The position numbers and the translations under genes are program-made. The notes below the pieces were generated by a model, which did no database searches, was not told the DNA's origin, and worked only from the letters and a program-made list of their open reading frames with translations. From assembly GCA_900095095.1 (NCBI GenBank), contig FMBT01000375.1, forward strand, positions 124,001 through 188,000: 64,000 nucleotides of DNA. Direction: 5' to 3'. Below, piece after piece: positions 11,016 to 22,363 of the stretch. How positions within the stretch are numbered: position 1 is the first letter of the stretch; every line of letters begins with the position of its first letter. Origin of the DNA: Fragilariopsis cylindrus CCMP1102 (taxonomy: Eukaryota > Bacillariophyta > Bacillariophyceae > Bacillariales > Bacillariaceae).

Positions 11016-12310
11016 ATGAGTACTACGAAGTGGAAGAGGCACACGAAGTGGAGGAGGCCATCATTGCCGGCTTTACTATGCGTAATAATAGCACTGCTAA
11101 GCATAGCAGCAGTTCGAATACGTTCCGCAATCGGTTTTGTTGTAAAAGTACCTTCTTCGTCGCTGCCACGAATATTGTCAACAAAAAGAACGACAATAGT
11201 ACTGCCAACAAGAGAGGGGAGAGTTCCAAGGTTTCTACTGAAGAACAATGTGGATGATAATACTTCTACAAGCACGTTCGTTGTTGTGAACTCTGATGAC
11301 GATATTCGATTCAACAATGGTAACGCAAGTACAAGTAGAAGCGAGGCTAAGGATGACGATGATGATGATGATGATACGAGTAATATTGGAAGCATTCGTA
11401 CCATACATGTACCGTCTAAAATGTCCTCAAATTCCTCTATTATATCAGATGCAGCGAAAAGAGTTATGACCGCAGCTGTTCTTCTCAATGAAGAAGAAGG
11501 TGATGGTGATGGGGAGCGACAGTCGGAGCAAGGGTTGGTTCTTCCCGTCCACAAAACTAAAACAAATCAATATAACGATCTAATTAGTAATGCTCTTGAT
11601 AATAAGAATCGGTACACAAATGATAATGAGAATGATAATAATCTAAAATCAATGTTGAAACGAAGACGACGGTCAATTACAAAATTATATCGTCGGTTAC
11701 GTCCTGGTCAAAAATTTCGACTACGATTGGTAACAGCAGCCCTATTAATTGCATCCTTTTGGAACATAATTGCTGTTCAGAGTGGTGGTACATACATCGG
11801 GATAATAACCATATTACGAAAATGGTTATCTCATCGTGGTTTCCAGGGACTTGCGGCTGCTGGTCGAAGTTGTGCGTACCTATGGGCTTTACTTATTGCG
11901 TATCCACGAATGTTAGATAAACGATCCAAAGAACGACGTCGAAAACGTGAAGATGAAATGGTCGGTAGATGGAGAAATATACTGCGTAATTCATCCGAAG
12001 AAATTGTTCGTTTAAATCGTGAATTGTCTATATTGGAGAAAGAAATGCGGACCTTCCGTAGGGAAATACTTGCAATCCGTGCTGCTCGTGTCAATAACAA
12101 CAACATCGATTATACGAAAAGAAATAATGAGAACGACGCCGAAAACAAAAACAATCATAGTCGTATTGAAGAAAATGAAGAGTTGAAATTAATACGAGAA
12201 GTAATCTTACAAGAAATGAATCAACTAACTCGATTAAGAGATGATACTCGTACATTATTGACTGCTTCCCGAAAACGGTACGTTTATTAATTTTCTGTTC
12301 TATTCTTGCA

Positions 12311-12341
<31 letters not shown>

Positions 12342-12628
12342 TATGTGTATATAACTCGAGTGTTCACGGCGGATGGCTGATGTTGTAATATTACTAACCC
12401 ATTTTTCTTCCCTTTGTTTCGTCTTATCGTTTTCTGTATCGAAGATGGGCAGAAATTTATTCCAAAAGACCCATATCTTCCTTTTCCAGCAATAATAACG
12501 ATCCACAACTAGAGTTTGAACTCGATGCTGCCACTTTGAGAGAGTTCAGTAATATTGAAGGACACGGTGGAAACGATGGGAATGGAGATGGAGAGTCAAA
12601 AAGCGATATATTGTTGTCAGGCTTTTAA
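11016..12628 (+). CDS. plastid-type membrane and coiled-coil protein, unknown function
   Basis: Two exons: 11016-12277 and 12445-12628, joined across a 167-bp intron (GTACGT donor; acceptor ..CGAAG) that gives SRKRWAEIYSKRP with no frame problem. The start is the first ATG (MSTTKWKRHTKWRRP); the open frame upstream lacks an ATG. A signal peptide (ALLCVIIALLSIAAVRIRSA) ends at IGFVVKVP, an F-type plastid motif. Then come Asp-rich linker, a basic block (LKRRRRSITKLYRRLRPGQKFRLRL split over ~25 residues), two hydrophobic segments (LVTAALLIASFWNIIAV; LAAAGRSCAYLWALLIAYP) and a charged coiled coil (SSEEIVRLNRELSILEKEMR..). The tail is acidic and Gly/Asn-rich. The intron carries AT and GATA microsatellites. 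The family is not recognised. Confidence 0.65.
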
Positions 12629-12813
12629 TTAAAATTCGGAACTCAACAACGATTGGTTCATGTGCTACATGAATGTATTATTCAAGTACGGTGTAGTAGT
12701 AGTCCTTAAATATGTTACTGATATTATGTAAATTATTGTATATAATCTTGTTCAGTTATAGCGTAATTCGATTATAAGTTGGCAGATGCAACCAATCTAA
12801 AAATATCAAACTT

Positions 12814-15762
12814 CTACCAATCCCCTCCATAATCACCAGTTGCCAATGCATCTTTGCGTCCGCTTGCAACCTGTCGCGCATTCTTGTCAATCTTGGGACA
12901 ATCTACGATTGTATGGCCCAAACCTCCACAGTATGAACATCCTGCTCCATTGTTATGATCTCTCGGATCTTCAAGCATCATCAACACCGGTGGTATACGT
13001 TGGCGTGCCTCCTTCAATATATGTTTTAAATCCAATAAAGTTGTTTCGTCGCAGCTTTTATTGATAAACGTAGTTGCGACACCTGTTTTACCACATCGAC
13101 CTGTACGTCCGATACGATGAACGTAATTTTCAATTTCACTAGGCATATCGAAATTGATTACGTGTTGAACACTTTGTGGGAAGTCCAAACCCTTGGCTGC
13201 AACGTCGGTTGCCACTAAAACATCTTTTTTCCCCGCTTTATAATCTTTAATAGCTTCGTTACGTTCCTCTTGTTCTTTTCCACCATGTATACTTGCAGCT
13301 TCGACGCCCTTCAACAATAAGTATTCATGGATATCGTCTATTCATATTACGCGTAACAGAACAGTAACAGTAATAGTAACAACGAAAACAACAAAAACAG
13401 TACCGTAAAAAATAGTGTAAGAGAAGGAAGGAATGAAAAAAGTCACACAATGGAATACGCAGGGAGAGTCATGCAATAATACATCTTTGCCTTTTGGTCA
13501 AAACAAAAATATAGACAAACTTTATTAATAATCTTACCGACATCACCTTTCCGCTCACAAAATATAATCACAGGCGGGGCAGTTTTCTGTAAACATTGTA
13601 ATAAATAAGGTATCTTCACGTCTTCTTTGACATATTCTACCTCTTGGATGACATCGAGATTGGCAGCTCCAGCACGTCCGACATTGACTATAATCGGTTT
13701 TACCAAGGTATCACCTGCGATACACAAACATTCGAGAGATAGGAGATTAATAAAGAGTTAACAAGCAAAACAAAATTGGTAATTGAGATACATGATTATA
13801 TCGCACAAATAAAATAATATGGGATAACCACAATGATATAGATCAATATTGTAAACTACAAATAAATCAAAATAACAATCAAAATTGCACTTACGAGCAA
13901 AATCCTGAAATTTTTTGGGAAAGGTTGCCTACATTGATATTGTCATTCGATAAAGAGAGAAATTGATCAAAGGAAGAAAACAAAAAGATCGGCCTGTTAG
14001 ATAATTACTGAGTTCAATTGTGATAAATGTACCACATCCAGATAAAAGCGCAAAAGTCACATATCATCAAAAGGACAACAACAGGAAAAGCAACAACGAC
14101 AACGACACATACCGAAAATAAAAGATTTTGACGTTGATGACCGAAATTGTTCATTATCTCTCCTAATTCTTCGTCAAAACCAAGATCTAGTAACCGATCG
14201 GCCTCGTCCAAAGCAATGAAGCGACAATTGTCAAGTCTCATCGCTTTGCGTTTCAGTATGTCTCGTAATCGACCTGGAGTAGCCACCACACAATGGATCC
14301 CTTGTGTTTGTAACGTCGACACTTGATCCCTAACTGGCTCGCCTCCGATAATAAGCTGAGTTCGAAGCTGTGGATAACCCGGTGTCTTTGAGATTTCGTC
14401 ACAGAATTCACTGATCGTATCGTAGGTTTGTCGGACTAGTTCTCGACTAGGTGCAAGGATAATTCCAATTGGACCCTCCCCAGGAAGAAGTGGCATTCGC
14501 AATTCCTCTTCCAGTGCTACCGTAACTAATGGCAAACCAAAGGTCAACGTTTTTCCTGACCCCGTGAAGGCGATTCCGATCATATCTCGGGAAGCCAACG
14601 CCTGGATTTGAAAAAAAGATCATGACAGTAAAAGAACAATGAATAACATTAAAAAACGATAATCAATACGTTAGATACAATCAAACACAACAATAGCATA
14701 ATGCACCTTATGTGTTCCAGCGTGCACAAAAATAAAACTTAATCGATTGTACATTTCATTGTTCAATACACTACATGATGTACTCACCACCGTCAATCCC
14801 TGCATTTGAATTGGTGTTGGTTTCTTGATACCCTTCCGCTTTAATACCTCCAAAATTGGTGGAGCAAATCTTGAATTGATTGATAAGAGAGACAAGGATA
14901 GAAAAATATTAATGAGAACCCAAATAAGAAAAACTGAGAATGAAGAATGACGTATCGTCGAAGAGCATGTCTGTTGATAGTAAATATTACAACATTTGAA
15001 TGTTTGTACGTACCTCATGTCCTCAAATCGCTTCATAGGTGGGGGGATATCAACGCCTTCGACTTCCATATGCCACTCATCGCGGGTTTTTGACCACTGC
15101 TCTTCGCCCTGCTCAATGATATACCGAGGACACGACCATGTTGATGGAAGGGAATCGGTATACTGCACTCCACTCGCTAGTTCAGACGCTGCCTGTAGCG
15201 CGTTAGTTTGCACCTTAGAGGCTTCCTTCAATATCCTTGTCTCTTCTTCCTTCCGCTGTTGTTCTGCTCGTTCTTCTTCGGTTAAAGCGTCGTGCAAGGC
15301 CGTAGCCGATTCCAATAGAGATTCAACCTTTTTTGAATCGGCATTATCGTCGTCTTGGTCGTCGTTGTCCTGATCGTTGATGTTTTCGTCGCCTCCATCA
15401 CCATTATTTTTTCTATTATTGCTTTCTGCTGTCCCCGACATTTCATCGGTATTATTATTGTCAGCCATTCCTAGTTGTCGTCTTCGATGCGCCATGCCTT
15501 TGATAATGGCTTCTTTTTCTTGTTGTTTTCGCTTCGACAGAGGAATAAAGGGAACATCATCTTCGTCTTCTTCGTCATCGATCTTCTCCATCCCATTGTT
15601 CTGAACATTGTCGTTTTCTAAATCCCGAGCAAGATCAGCAAACTCGTCAACATCTTGATCTTCTTGCTGCTGCAATTTTCGTCTCTTTCGTTGTCGCTCT
15701 TCTCGTTCCTTCTTCCAAGAAGACAATTCATCTTCCGGATCTTTAATTTCTTCTTGTGCCAT
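12814..15762 (-). CDS. DDX41: DEAD-box RNA helicase, DDX41/Abstrakt type
   Basis: Six exons (15762-15014, 14869-14788, 14601-14113, 13928-13895, 13714-13538, 13337-12814) give a continuous 684-residue protein; all junctions are GT-AG and phase-consistent. Order: acidic and coiled N-terminus; the Q-motif region ([24 protein letters not shown]); motif I (FTGSGKT); PSRELV and TPGR; DEAD box ([13 protein letters not shown]); SAT encoded across an exon junction; [28 protein letters not shown]; then a CCHC zinc knuckle ([15 protein letters not shown]) and the C-terminal GDYGGDW. The knuckle after the helicase core and the [11 protein letters not shown] lead-in mark DDX41 (human protein 622 residues). 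DDX41 acts in pre-mRNA splicing and, in animals, DNA sensing. Exon 4 is only 34 nt. All catalytic motifs are intact. Confidence 0.93.
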
Positions 15763-16046
15763 GATGGTCTTGTAGATCTTCTCTCGTTGTTGATATATAG
15801 TTCGCTGATGAAAAACGATAGATAAGGTATGATATTTTTAATGTTAGCTGTTAGCTACTAGTATCTCTCGGGATTTGGGTTGTCTGTAGGCAGGTTGTAC
15901 CTACAGTACGCACTGTATGTTGAATGTACCGTAAAGTTGAAATAAAATGTTCGTTGATGTTATGTGCGCGTTTTCTAAAAGTATGTCCATAGTCCGTACA
16001 TCTGCATTAAGACCTATTCTACAAGAGAATGAATCCTAAAATAAGG

Positions 16047-16081
<35 letters not shown>

Positions 16082-16619
16082 TACAATTTGTATTTTGGTA
16101 AGCTAGAAGATTCATCAGTCAATTCCCTTGTTCATAAGAGACATCAATGTTGTGATTTTAGGTATAAATGATAGTTTCTATCATATCAGCACATTGTAGA
16201 GAAAGATAAAATTAGATTGCATGATACTATCCAAATTGGTCTCCAGATCAACTGAAAATGGGGGTGAAAATGCGGGCTCAGTGATCATAGCATCAACAAA
16301 TCATTCAATTGACCATTGGAGACAATACTATGACCAAAATTAGCAACTTAACCCTGGAGACTCTAGTCAGTAATAGTAACAATAGCAACAAGCAGAATAG
16401 GTTTAAAATGCCTTTTGATTTATTGGTAGATAACGGTGGGCGGTTTGGTGTTGCTTTTTTAAATGTTGACATATCGGTTGATAATCTTTATCAACCGAAG
16501 TCTTTAAATGTTCAATGTACACATGCTCAAGCTAATATTGCAGTACGGTACGATCGTAATTTATGATGAGAAATACGCAATAAATGATAGGTAGAACTAG
16601 ATTAACATCACTCCGTACC
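15763..16619. other. spacer with AT microsatellite
   Basis: The upstream flank of the helicase gene and 3' flank of the next minus-strand gene. Contains (AT)n at 16050-16076. A 78-codon ATG ORF (16330-16566; MPFDLLVDNGGRFGVAFLNVD) is present but has no homology I can name. Confidence 0.45.
16050..16076. repeat. (AT)n microsatellite
   Basis: About 13 consecutive AT units in the promoter-side spacer of the helicase gene. Confidence 0.9.
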
Positions 16620-18575
16620 TTAATCTTTCTTCAGTATTTCAATTGCACGAGAAAGAATATCCTTGAATGTTAGGTCAGTGTTGTGACACTGATCAATTAT
16701 TGTCACGTATGATTCTACTACAAGCCGAAGGTATGAGAGTAACTCTTCTGTTCGCTTGGATGGTACGCTCTGTAAAGATTCGACAAGAATACGTATCGCC
16801 TGCTGCATAGAATTTGTTATTTTATGAATTCTTTCAGGTTGGTTGTCAACTAAAATTTCAGTCGCACCACAGGCCCAATAAATTTCTTCGTGTTGATGAC
16901 ATAGGGAAAGCCAGCTAGGGGCTGCGAGTGTCTGCCAAGATCTTTCTGTATAGGCAATAATTGAATCTACGAGTCCGTGTTCGTTGCTTTCTTTGGGATG
17001 TGTTGTGGTGAGAAAATGAGCCAGTGCTCGCATCATCGTCACATCGTTTGATGCCATCAAAAGCTTTCTAAAACAGGTAACGACGTTTTTACCCTCTTCC
17101 GAATTTGGTAGGTAAATTTCAGAAAATAATTGCGACCACAAATTTATTACTACAGTGGGTTCAATACCGGTATCTACATTGGAAGTAATCAAATACTCTG
17201 ATGTCGTATAGAGTGTTTCTTCAAGTGACTGTCGTAGATGTAGCAGCCCCTCCGAATCCAAAGGAATTGCTTTATCGGGTCGTTCCTCGAAGTCCACGAG
17301 GTATTGTACAACACTCAACATTAACCTTCCACAACCATCCAAAATTGATATTCTATTTGACCCTGACGATAGGTTCAACTCTTCTTCTAGCTGTATCTTC
17401 CATTCTCCACAAGCTAAACGACACCAGGTGCATATTGGGGCAACATTCGATGCCGATTTTTCGCTCCAACTCCATCCGTACCCTTGTATAATCTGAATGA
17501 TTGTTTGCCACGCCATTGCACGATGGGCACGAACGTCGGGAGAAACTACATGCGCCAACATAATGTTTTGAATGACATGCATTTCTTTAGGCTCCCTAAG
17601 AAGGGTGGAATGTTTTTTCCTGTTTGATATGTTTTCCCCGATATATTTCATAAGCCATCCATGCCAGCCAAACTTCTGGTCTAGTGATATTGACTCTTCT
17701 TGGCCATTCCGATCAATCCAAAGTAGAATATTAGTAACTAACTCATCTGACGCATACTCCGTACCTTGTAGTTCAAATATTCCAAATATTAAACTTTTCA
17801 TGTAAATGGCTGTGTACGATATATCATCGTCTTCGGTGTCATTGCTTACAACCAGTAAGGAATCGAGAACATTTACCATCGTCATTGCATCATCATTCTC
17901 ATCGTCATCATCGTCATCATCGTCATCATCAGAATTTGATTGTGTTGCCCTCGAAATGTTTTCACTTTCCATAGATTTTTTCGTGCCATCATCTTGCTGT
18001 AAATTGATTAGCTTTGCTGATACTTTTACCTGAACATCCCACAGGTCGCTCAATGATACTTCTGAGGAAAAGGAAAACGCATCTTGCTCCATCCAAGCAA
18101 TGAAGGTATTACAAATATCAATATTTAATGCAACTGCTGAATTCAACAAGTCGTCGTGCATATTCGTAGACATATACTTCCAAGATTTGTATAGATTGAT
18201 CCTAAGCTGTTCCGAAGGGAGCGTTGACAATCTTGCAGTTACCTGAGCCACCAATCGTATGTAGCAATTATATAGTAACATATCGGTCCTACATATCTTC
18301 TCAATATCGCTCAACAAATGGGTTACAAAAATAGATAGAGAGTTGCCGTGTTTCCCCCAAGCCTCGTCAAGATGTTCCTGGGATAATCTCGTTAGTAGTA
18401 CCCACGCAACCAGGAATCTTTCATGTTCATATGCGATAACTTGAGAGGACGACAATTTAGTTGTTCCTTCTTGATCTACGGCGTCGGTGGCGGCGGCGGT
18501 GGCGGCGGTGGCGGCATCATTACCGTCGCACACTAACAATACATCCAACTTTTCATAAATTTCCGCAGCGTCCAT
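16620..18575 (-). CDS. unrecognised 651-residue helical protein
   Basis: Single intact frame with ATG at 18575 and no intron. No signal peptide or membrane segment. After an Ala/Thr-rich N-terminal stretch (codon repeats near 18480-18520), the protein is mostly amphipathic helix with frequent Trp and Leu (FLVAWVLLTRLSQEHLDEAW; AHFLTTTHPKESNEHGL; SYLRLVVESYVTIIDQ), the look of an ARM/HEAT-type solenoid (inference from composition). A run of about ten Asp lies near residues 216-229. I cannot name a family. It could be a large-complex scaffold, a transport factor or a nuclear protein. The 5' end is divergent from the RBX1 gene, sharing a 455-bp promoter region. Confidence 0.7.
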   Translation of the reverse strand: MDAAEIYEKLDVLLVCDGNDAATAATAAATDAVDQEGTTKLSSSQVIAYEHERFLVAWVLLTRLSQEHLDEAWGKHGNSLSIFVTHLLSDIEKICRTDMLLYNCYIRLVAQVTARLSTLPSEQLRINLYKSWKYMSTNMHDDLLNSAVALNIDICNTFIAWMEQDAFSFSSEVSLSDLWDVQVKVSAKLINLQQDDGTKKSMESENISRATQSNSDDDDDDDDDDENDDAMTMVNVLDSLLVVSNDTEDDDISYTAIYMKSLIFGIFELQGTEYASDELVTNILLWIDRNGQEESISLDQKFGWHGWLMKYIGENISNRKKHSTLLREPKEMHVIQNIMLAHVVSPDVRAHRAMAWQTIIQIIQGYGWSWSEKSASNVAPICTWCRLACGEWKIQLEEELNLSSGSNRISILDGCGRLMLSVVQYLVDFEERPDKAIPLDSEGLLHLRQSLEETLYTTSEYLITSNVDTGIEPTVVINLWSQLFSEIYLPNSEEGKNVVTCFRKLLMASNDVTMMRALAHFLTTTHPKESNEHGLVDSIIAYTERSWQTLAAPSWLSLCHQHEEIYWACGATEILVDNQPERIHKITNSMQQAIRILVESLQSVPSKRTEELLSYLRLVVESYVTIIDQCHNTDLTFKDILSRAIEILKKD

Positions 18576-19030
18576 TGTCGGTACGCGTATCTCCTTATGG
18601 TTTCTCGTCTTCTACTGTCTCCTTTTATATCTTTCCTCGTCCCTCTTCTTGATTCTTGATCTTGATGATTATAACATTGAAAATTCTAACCTTTTTTTTT
18701 TGTTTTTTTGTTGTTTGATGAAAATGTGATGGAAAACGCGCGAAATAAAGAGTCGAGTGAGTCGAATCGTATCGAATCGAATCCATCTCAATTCGGCGCG
18801 GTGTGACACAGGAAACTTTAACAATTGAATTCCCCCAACTTTGAACTTAAAACTACTACCGCATTAAATATTTATTCCTTTGAGAAGTCCAGTAGCACTG
18901 CTTTCAGCTTGTATTCAGTATTGGCTTTGATATCCATTGTTCAGTAAAATAGAATCGTACAATACCGCGTTACAAGTACTTTGATTTAATCCCATTAATA
19001 ACAACCTTTTATTTTACGAAGATAGAAAAG
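18576..19030. promoter_or_regulatory. bidirectional promoter region
   Basis: 455 bp between the divergent starts at 18575 (minus) and 19031 (plus). It includes a GAGTCGAGTGAGTCGAATC stretch (about 18752-18770) with following CGAATCGAAT repeats, and a T-run near 18691-18715. The promoter role is inferred from gene arrangement only. Confidence 0.4.
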
Positions 19031-19718
19031 ATGGCCGATGCAAGTGTTGATGTTCCTATGGAAGATGCGCCACCAGTGAGTTCAAAAAATGACTGAATGA
19101 AATAAATAAAATCCATCAAATAAATATTCGATATTTGCTTGACCTCTCTCTCTCACTCACTCACTCGCTCTCTCTCTCGTGTTAATTATCTTTATTACGT
19201 GAATGTATGGTTAATGTTCTTCTTTTCTGTAACAGGCAAAAGAAGCTGCTGTATGCAAGCCCGTAGGAAGTGCTGCTCCTCGATTTGAAATCAAAAAATG
19301 GAACGCTGTTGCAATGTGGTCTTGGGATATCTGTGCGGACACGGTAAGGCCAACGTCGTTGTTTTCCTTTCGCGAATACAATTTTTTTTCTTTCCTTTTC
19401 CCGTCGATATATCGCTTGCGGTTTGTTTCTGACACATATAAATATATCTCATCTATTTTTTCCCTTTCTTATTCACCACAAACAAAGTGTGCTATCTGTC
19501 GTAACTCTCTGAACGAGCCATCGATTGAATATCAAGCGAATCCGTCTCCTACCAATGATAATGGACTATCGATTGCCTTTGGAAATTGTGGTCACGTCTT
19601 CCATCTTGATTGTATCCAGCGTTGGCTTAAGACTAGAAGTGTGTGTCCTCTCTGTAACAAAGAATGGGACTTCGCGAAGATTGAACGTATTCCTGGCTAC
19701 GGTCAACTTGCAAGTTGA
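19031..19718 (+). CDS. RBX1: RING-box protein RBX1/ROC1
   Basis: Three exons (19031-19075, 19236-19343, 19488-19718) encode 127 residues; both introns (160 and 144 bp) have GT-AG ends and phase 0. The N-terminal strand that inserts into cullins is clear (RFEIKKWNAVAMWSWDICAD), followed by CAICRN, NCGHVFHLDC, RWLKTRSVCPLCNKEW. RBX1 is the RING subunit of cullin-RING ubiquitin ligases and recruits E2. Compared with the usual RBX1, the four ligands of the extra third zinc site appear replaced: LCIEC becomes PSIEY, the Cys before TVAWG becomes Leu, and the His of FHFHC becomes Asp (FHLDC). The usual Asp in CPLD is Cys here. The two cross-brace zinc sites remain complete. Intron 1 carries CT/ACTC microsatellites. 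The next gene downstream is an E2 in convergent orientation. Confidence 0.92.
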
Positions 19719-20508
19719 AGAAACAAAAACAAAAAACATAAATCTCTTGTATTCTATTGAAAAGAAATGACGGCTGATGGGGTCAAAATTAGGCCGACAA
19801 AAAACCAAAACAAAAAAGAAATGATACCTAATCTATCAGTACTTCGTCACATACATGTAGCTTGGTCGATACTCGTAGTGTCCTCAATGGCAAGGGACGC
19901 AAGGGATCCCAATCTACGTGTGTGTGTAACCGAAGTTGTAATCAATCGATATATACCTTAATAAATAGTAAAGTAGACTTTCTCAAGATACTCATAGAAT
20001 CGCATTCCTTCTCTGTTGTTTTTGAACTAGTATTACTTGTAGTATCAGAATTGAACAGCAGCGAGATATTTCTTTGTCGTCGTCGTCGTTGTTTTGTGAT
20101 AAACAAATCGAACCGACGATACGATATACGATACAATACAATACGACACGATATTACACAGTACACAATATTACTGCTTGTACCAGTATAAGAAACAACA
20201 AATCAAATAGCTAATAGAAATTGAGAGATAACCGGACAACTCTTTGTCGTCATCTTAGTTAATGACATAAACCAAAACAAATCGAAACGACGACTCAAAT
20301 CAAATTGAACAGACACATTTCTCTGGGAAACAATAATCATAATAATAGTAATAGTACACAACAAAAATTTTACGAAACGGACAAATTAGTGAATGAATTG
20401 AAGTCAATGATCCAAAAAGAAAGAACGAAAGAAACTACATATTCACGTTGTTGTGTTGGCGTTGTTCGCATTGCTGCATATTTATTTTATTTCTTGATCT
20501 GATGCTCA
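19719..20508. other. convergent spacer between RBX1 and E2 genes
   Basis: AT-rich sequence with ATACGAT/AATACGAC-type short repeats near 20115-20160. Short ORFs on both strands show no coding features. Confidence 0.45.
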
Positions 20509-21142
<634 letters not shown>

Positions 21143-22363
21143 TGTTTATATGATATTGTGTATAAAAGAATTAGGTTGTCTTAGGTTATGGATGATTGTC
21201 GTCGTCGACGAGAAAAAAGTAGAAAAATGATTTTAAATTTTTTTTTAAATAAAGAATTGAATGTGAGTTGATTTCGTGTGGTTTGGATTTGCGAATTCCT
21301 AGCATTCTAAAGTTTTAGTACATATTTTACGTAGTATACTATTCAAAATGGAATCTCAGAATAACAACAATGCGCGAATCGTTTAAATAAATTCAAGATT
21401 AAATCATACAGTGTAAGTCATAGTATCACCTCTTTTTAAAAAGCAAACAGAAGCAATACCATGCCAACCGGAAAGTTTGATTAGTCGAACCGTCACAAGA
21501 ACCGGATAAATATATATTCTAATAACATCGGTTTACACAACGATGTAACATCAACAATTCAACCAAGCTTTAATTAACTCACAGACGTCTTTGAAAACTG
21601 CAATTCTTAATAGAGATTATGATAATGTTACCGTAGTCAGTACAACTATGCGGATCTGTACGGTACGATGGAGTCACTGAAGGCTGAGCGGACAAAAAAA
21701 AGTCTTCTTTTTTCTCGATTCCAATTCGTAGCTAAGAAGTAAGGTGTTAGCAGAGTCGCGTAAATGGTCGTTATTACGCGAGCCTGCTGAATTGAGTCGA
21801 ATGAATCGAATAATATTTTTCAATTTTTGCGGCGTGGACTATCCGTATTATTAAGCCTCAAGATTTGATATTGTCGGTCAGGCGCGTAGTGCCAATGGCG
21901 GTGTTGTGCAGTAAATGACGACGGTTGATGATGGCACACAAAACTCAACCAACGCTCTCAAATTTTCTTTCCAGTGGATATATGTTACATACCATTTCTC
22001 GAACAAAAAATGATTTTAAAATTGTAATTCAGGAAGTATTTTAATTACGTACCAGGTACTGTGTATTAAGTTAGTAGAAGAGAAAACAAACACAATCATC
22101 GGAACGACTACTTCTTGTCCTTGTACTAGCATGCATGTCTCAAAGTAGAGAAGCAAAATAACTGAAGCAAAATTTATTTCCCCTACTCGTCGACTACTAA
22201 AATAGATTTGGCTGCTGCTGTTTGCTGTTAGCGTGGCCTGGTTGTTAGGGATTCTTTATCGTCACAAAAGAAAGAAACAGGAGAGAGAAAAGCGTCTTAC
22301 TTCTCTTCAACAAAGCGCCAATATACAATATAAAGTAAAAGTTAGAGTTGAATCATCATAAGA
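21143..22363. other. divergent intergenic region of the E2 and kinase genes
   Basis: 1.2 kb between divergent starts at 21142 (minus) and 22364 (plus). A GAGTCGAATGAATCGAATA stretch near 21795-21813 resembles the motif in the 18.6-19.0 kb promoter region. No gene seen. Confidence 0.45.

Noticed and set aside
11023-11554. Minus-strand ORFs opposite the 11.0-12.6 kb gene
   Set aside because: Shadows of the plus-strand coding frame, with Ser/Leu-rich composition typical of antisense frames.
16330-16566. 78-codon ORF (MPFDLLVDNGGRFGV..)
   Set aside because: Reads somewhat like protein but is short, unmatched and lacks supporting context; noted only in the spacer entry.
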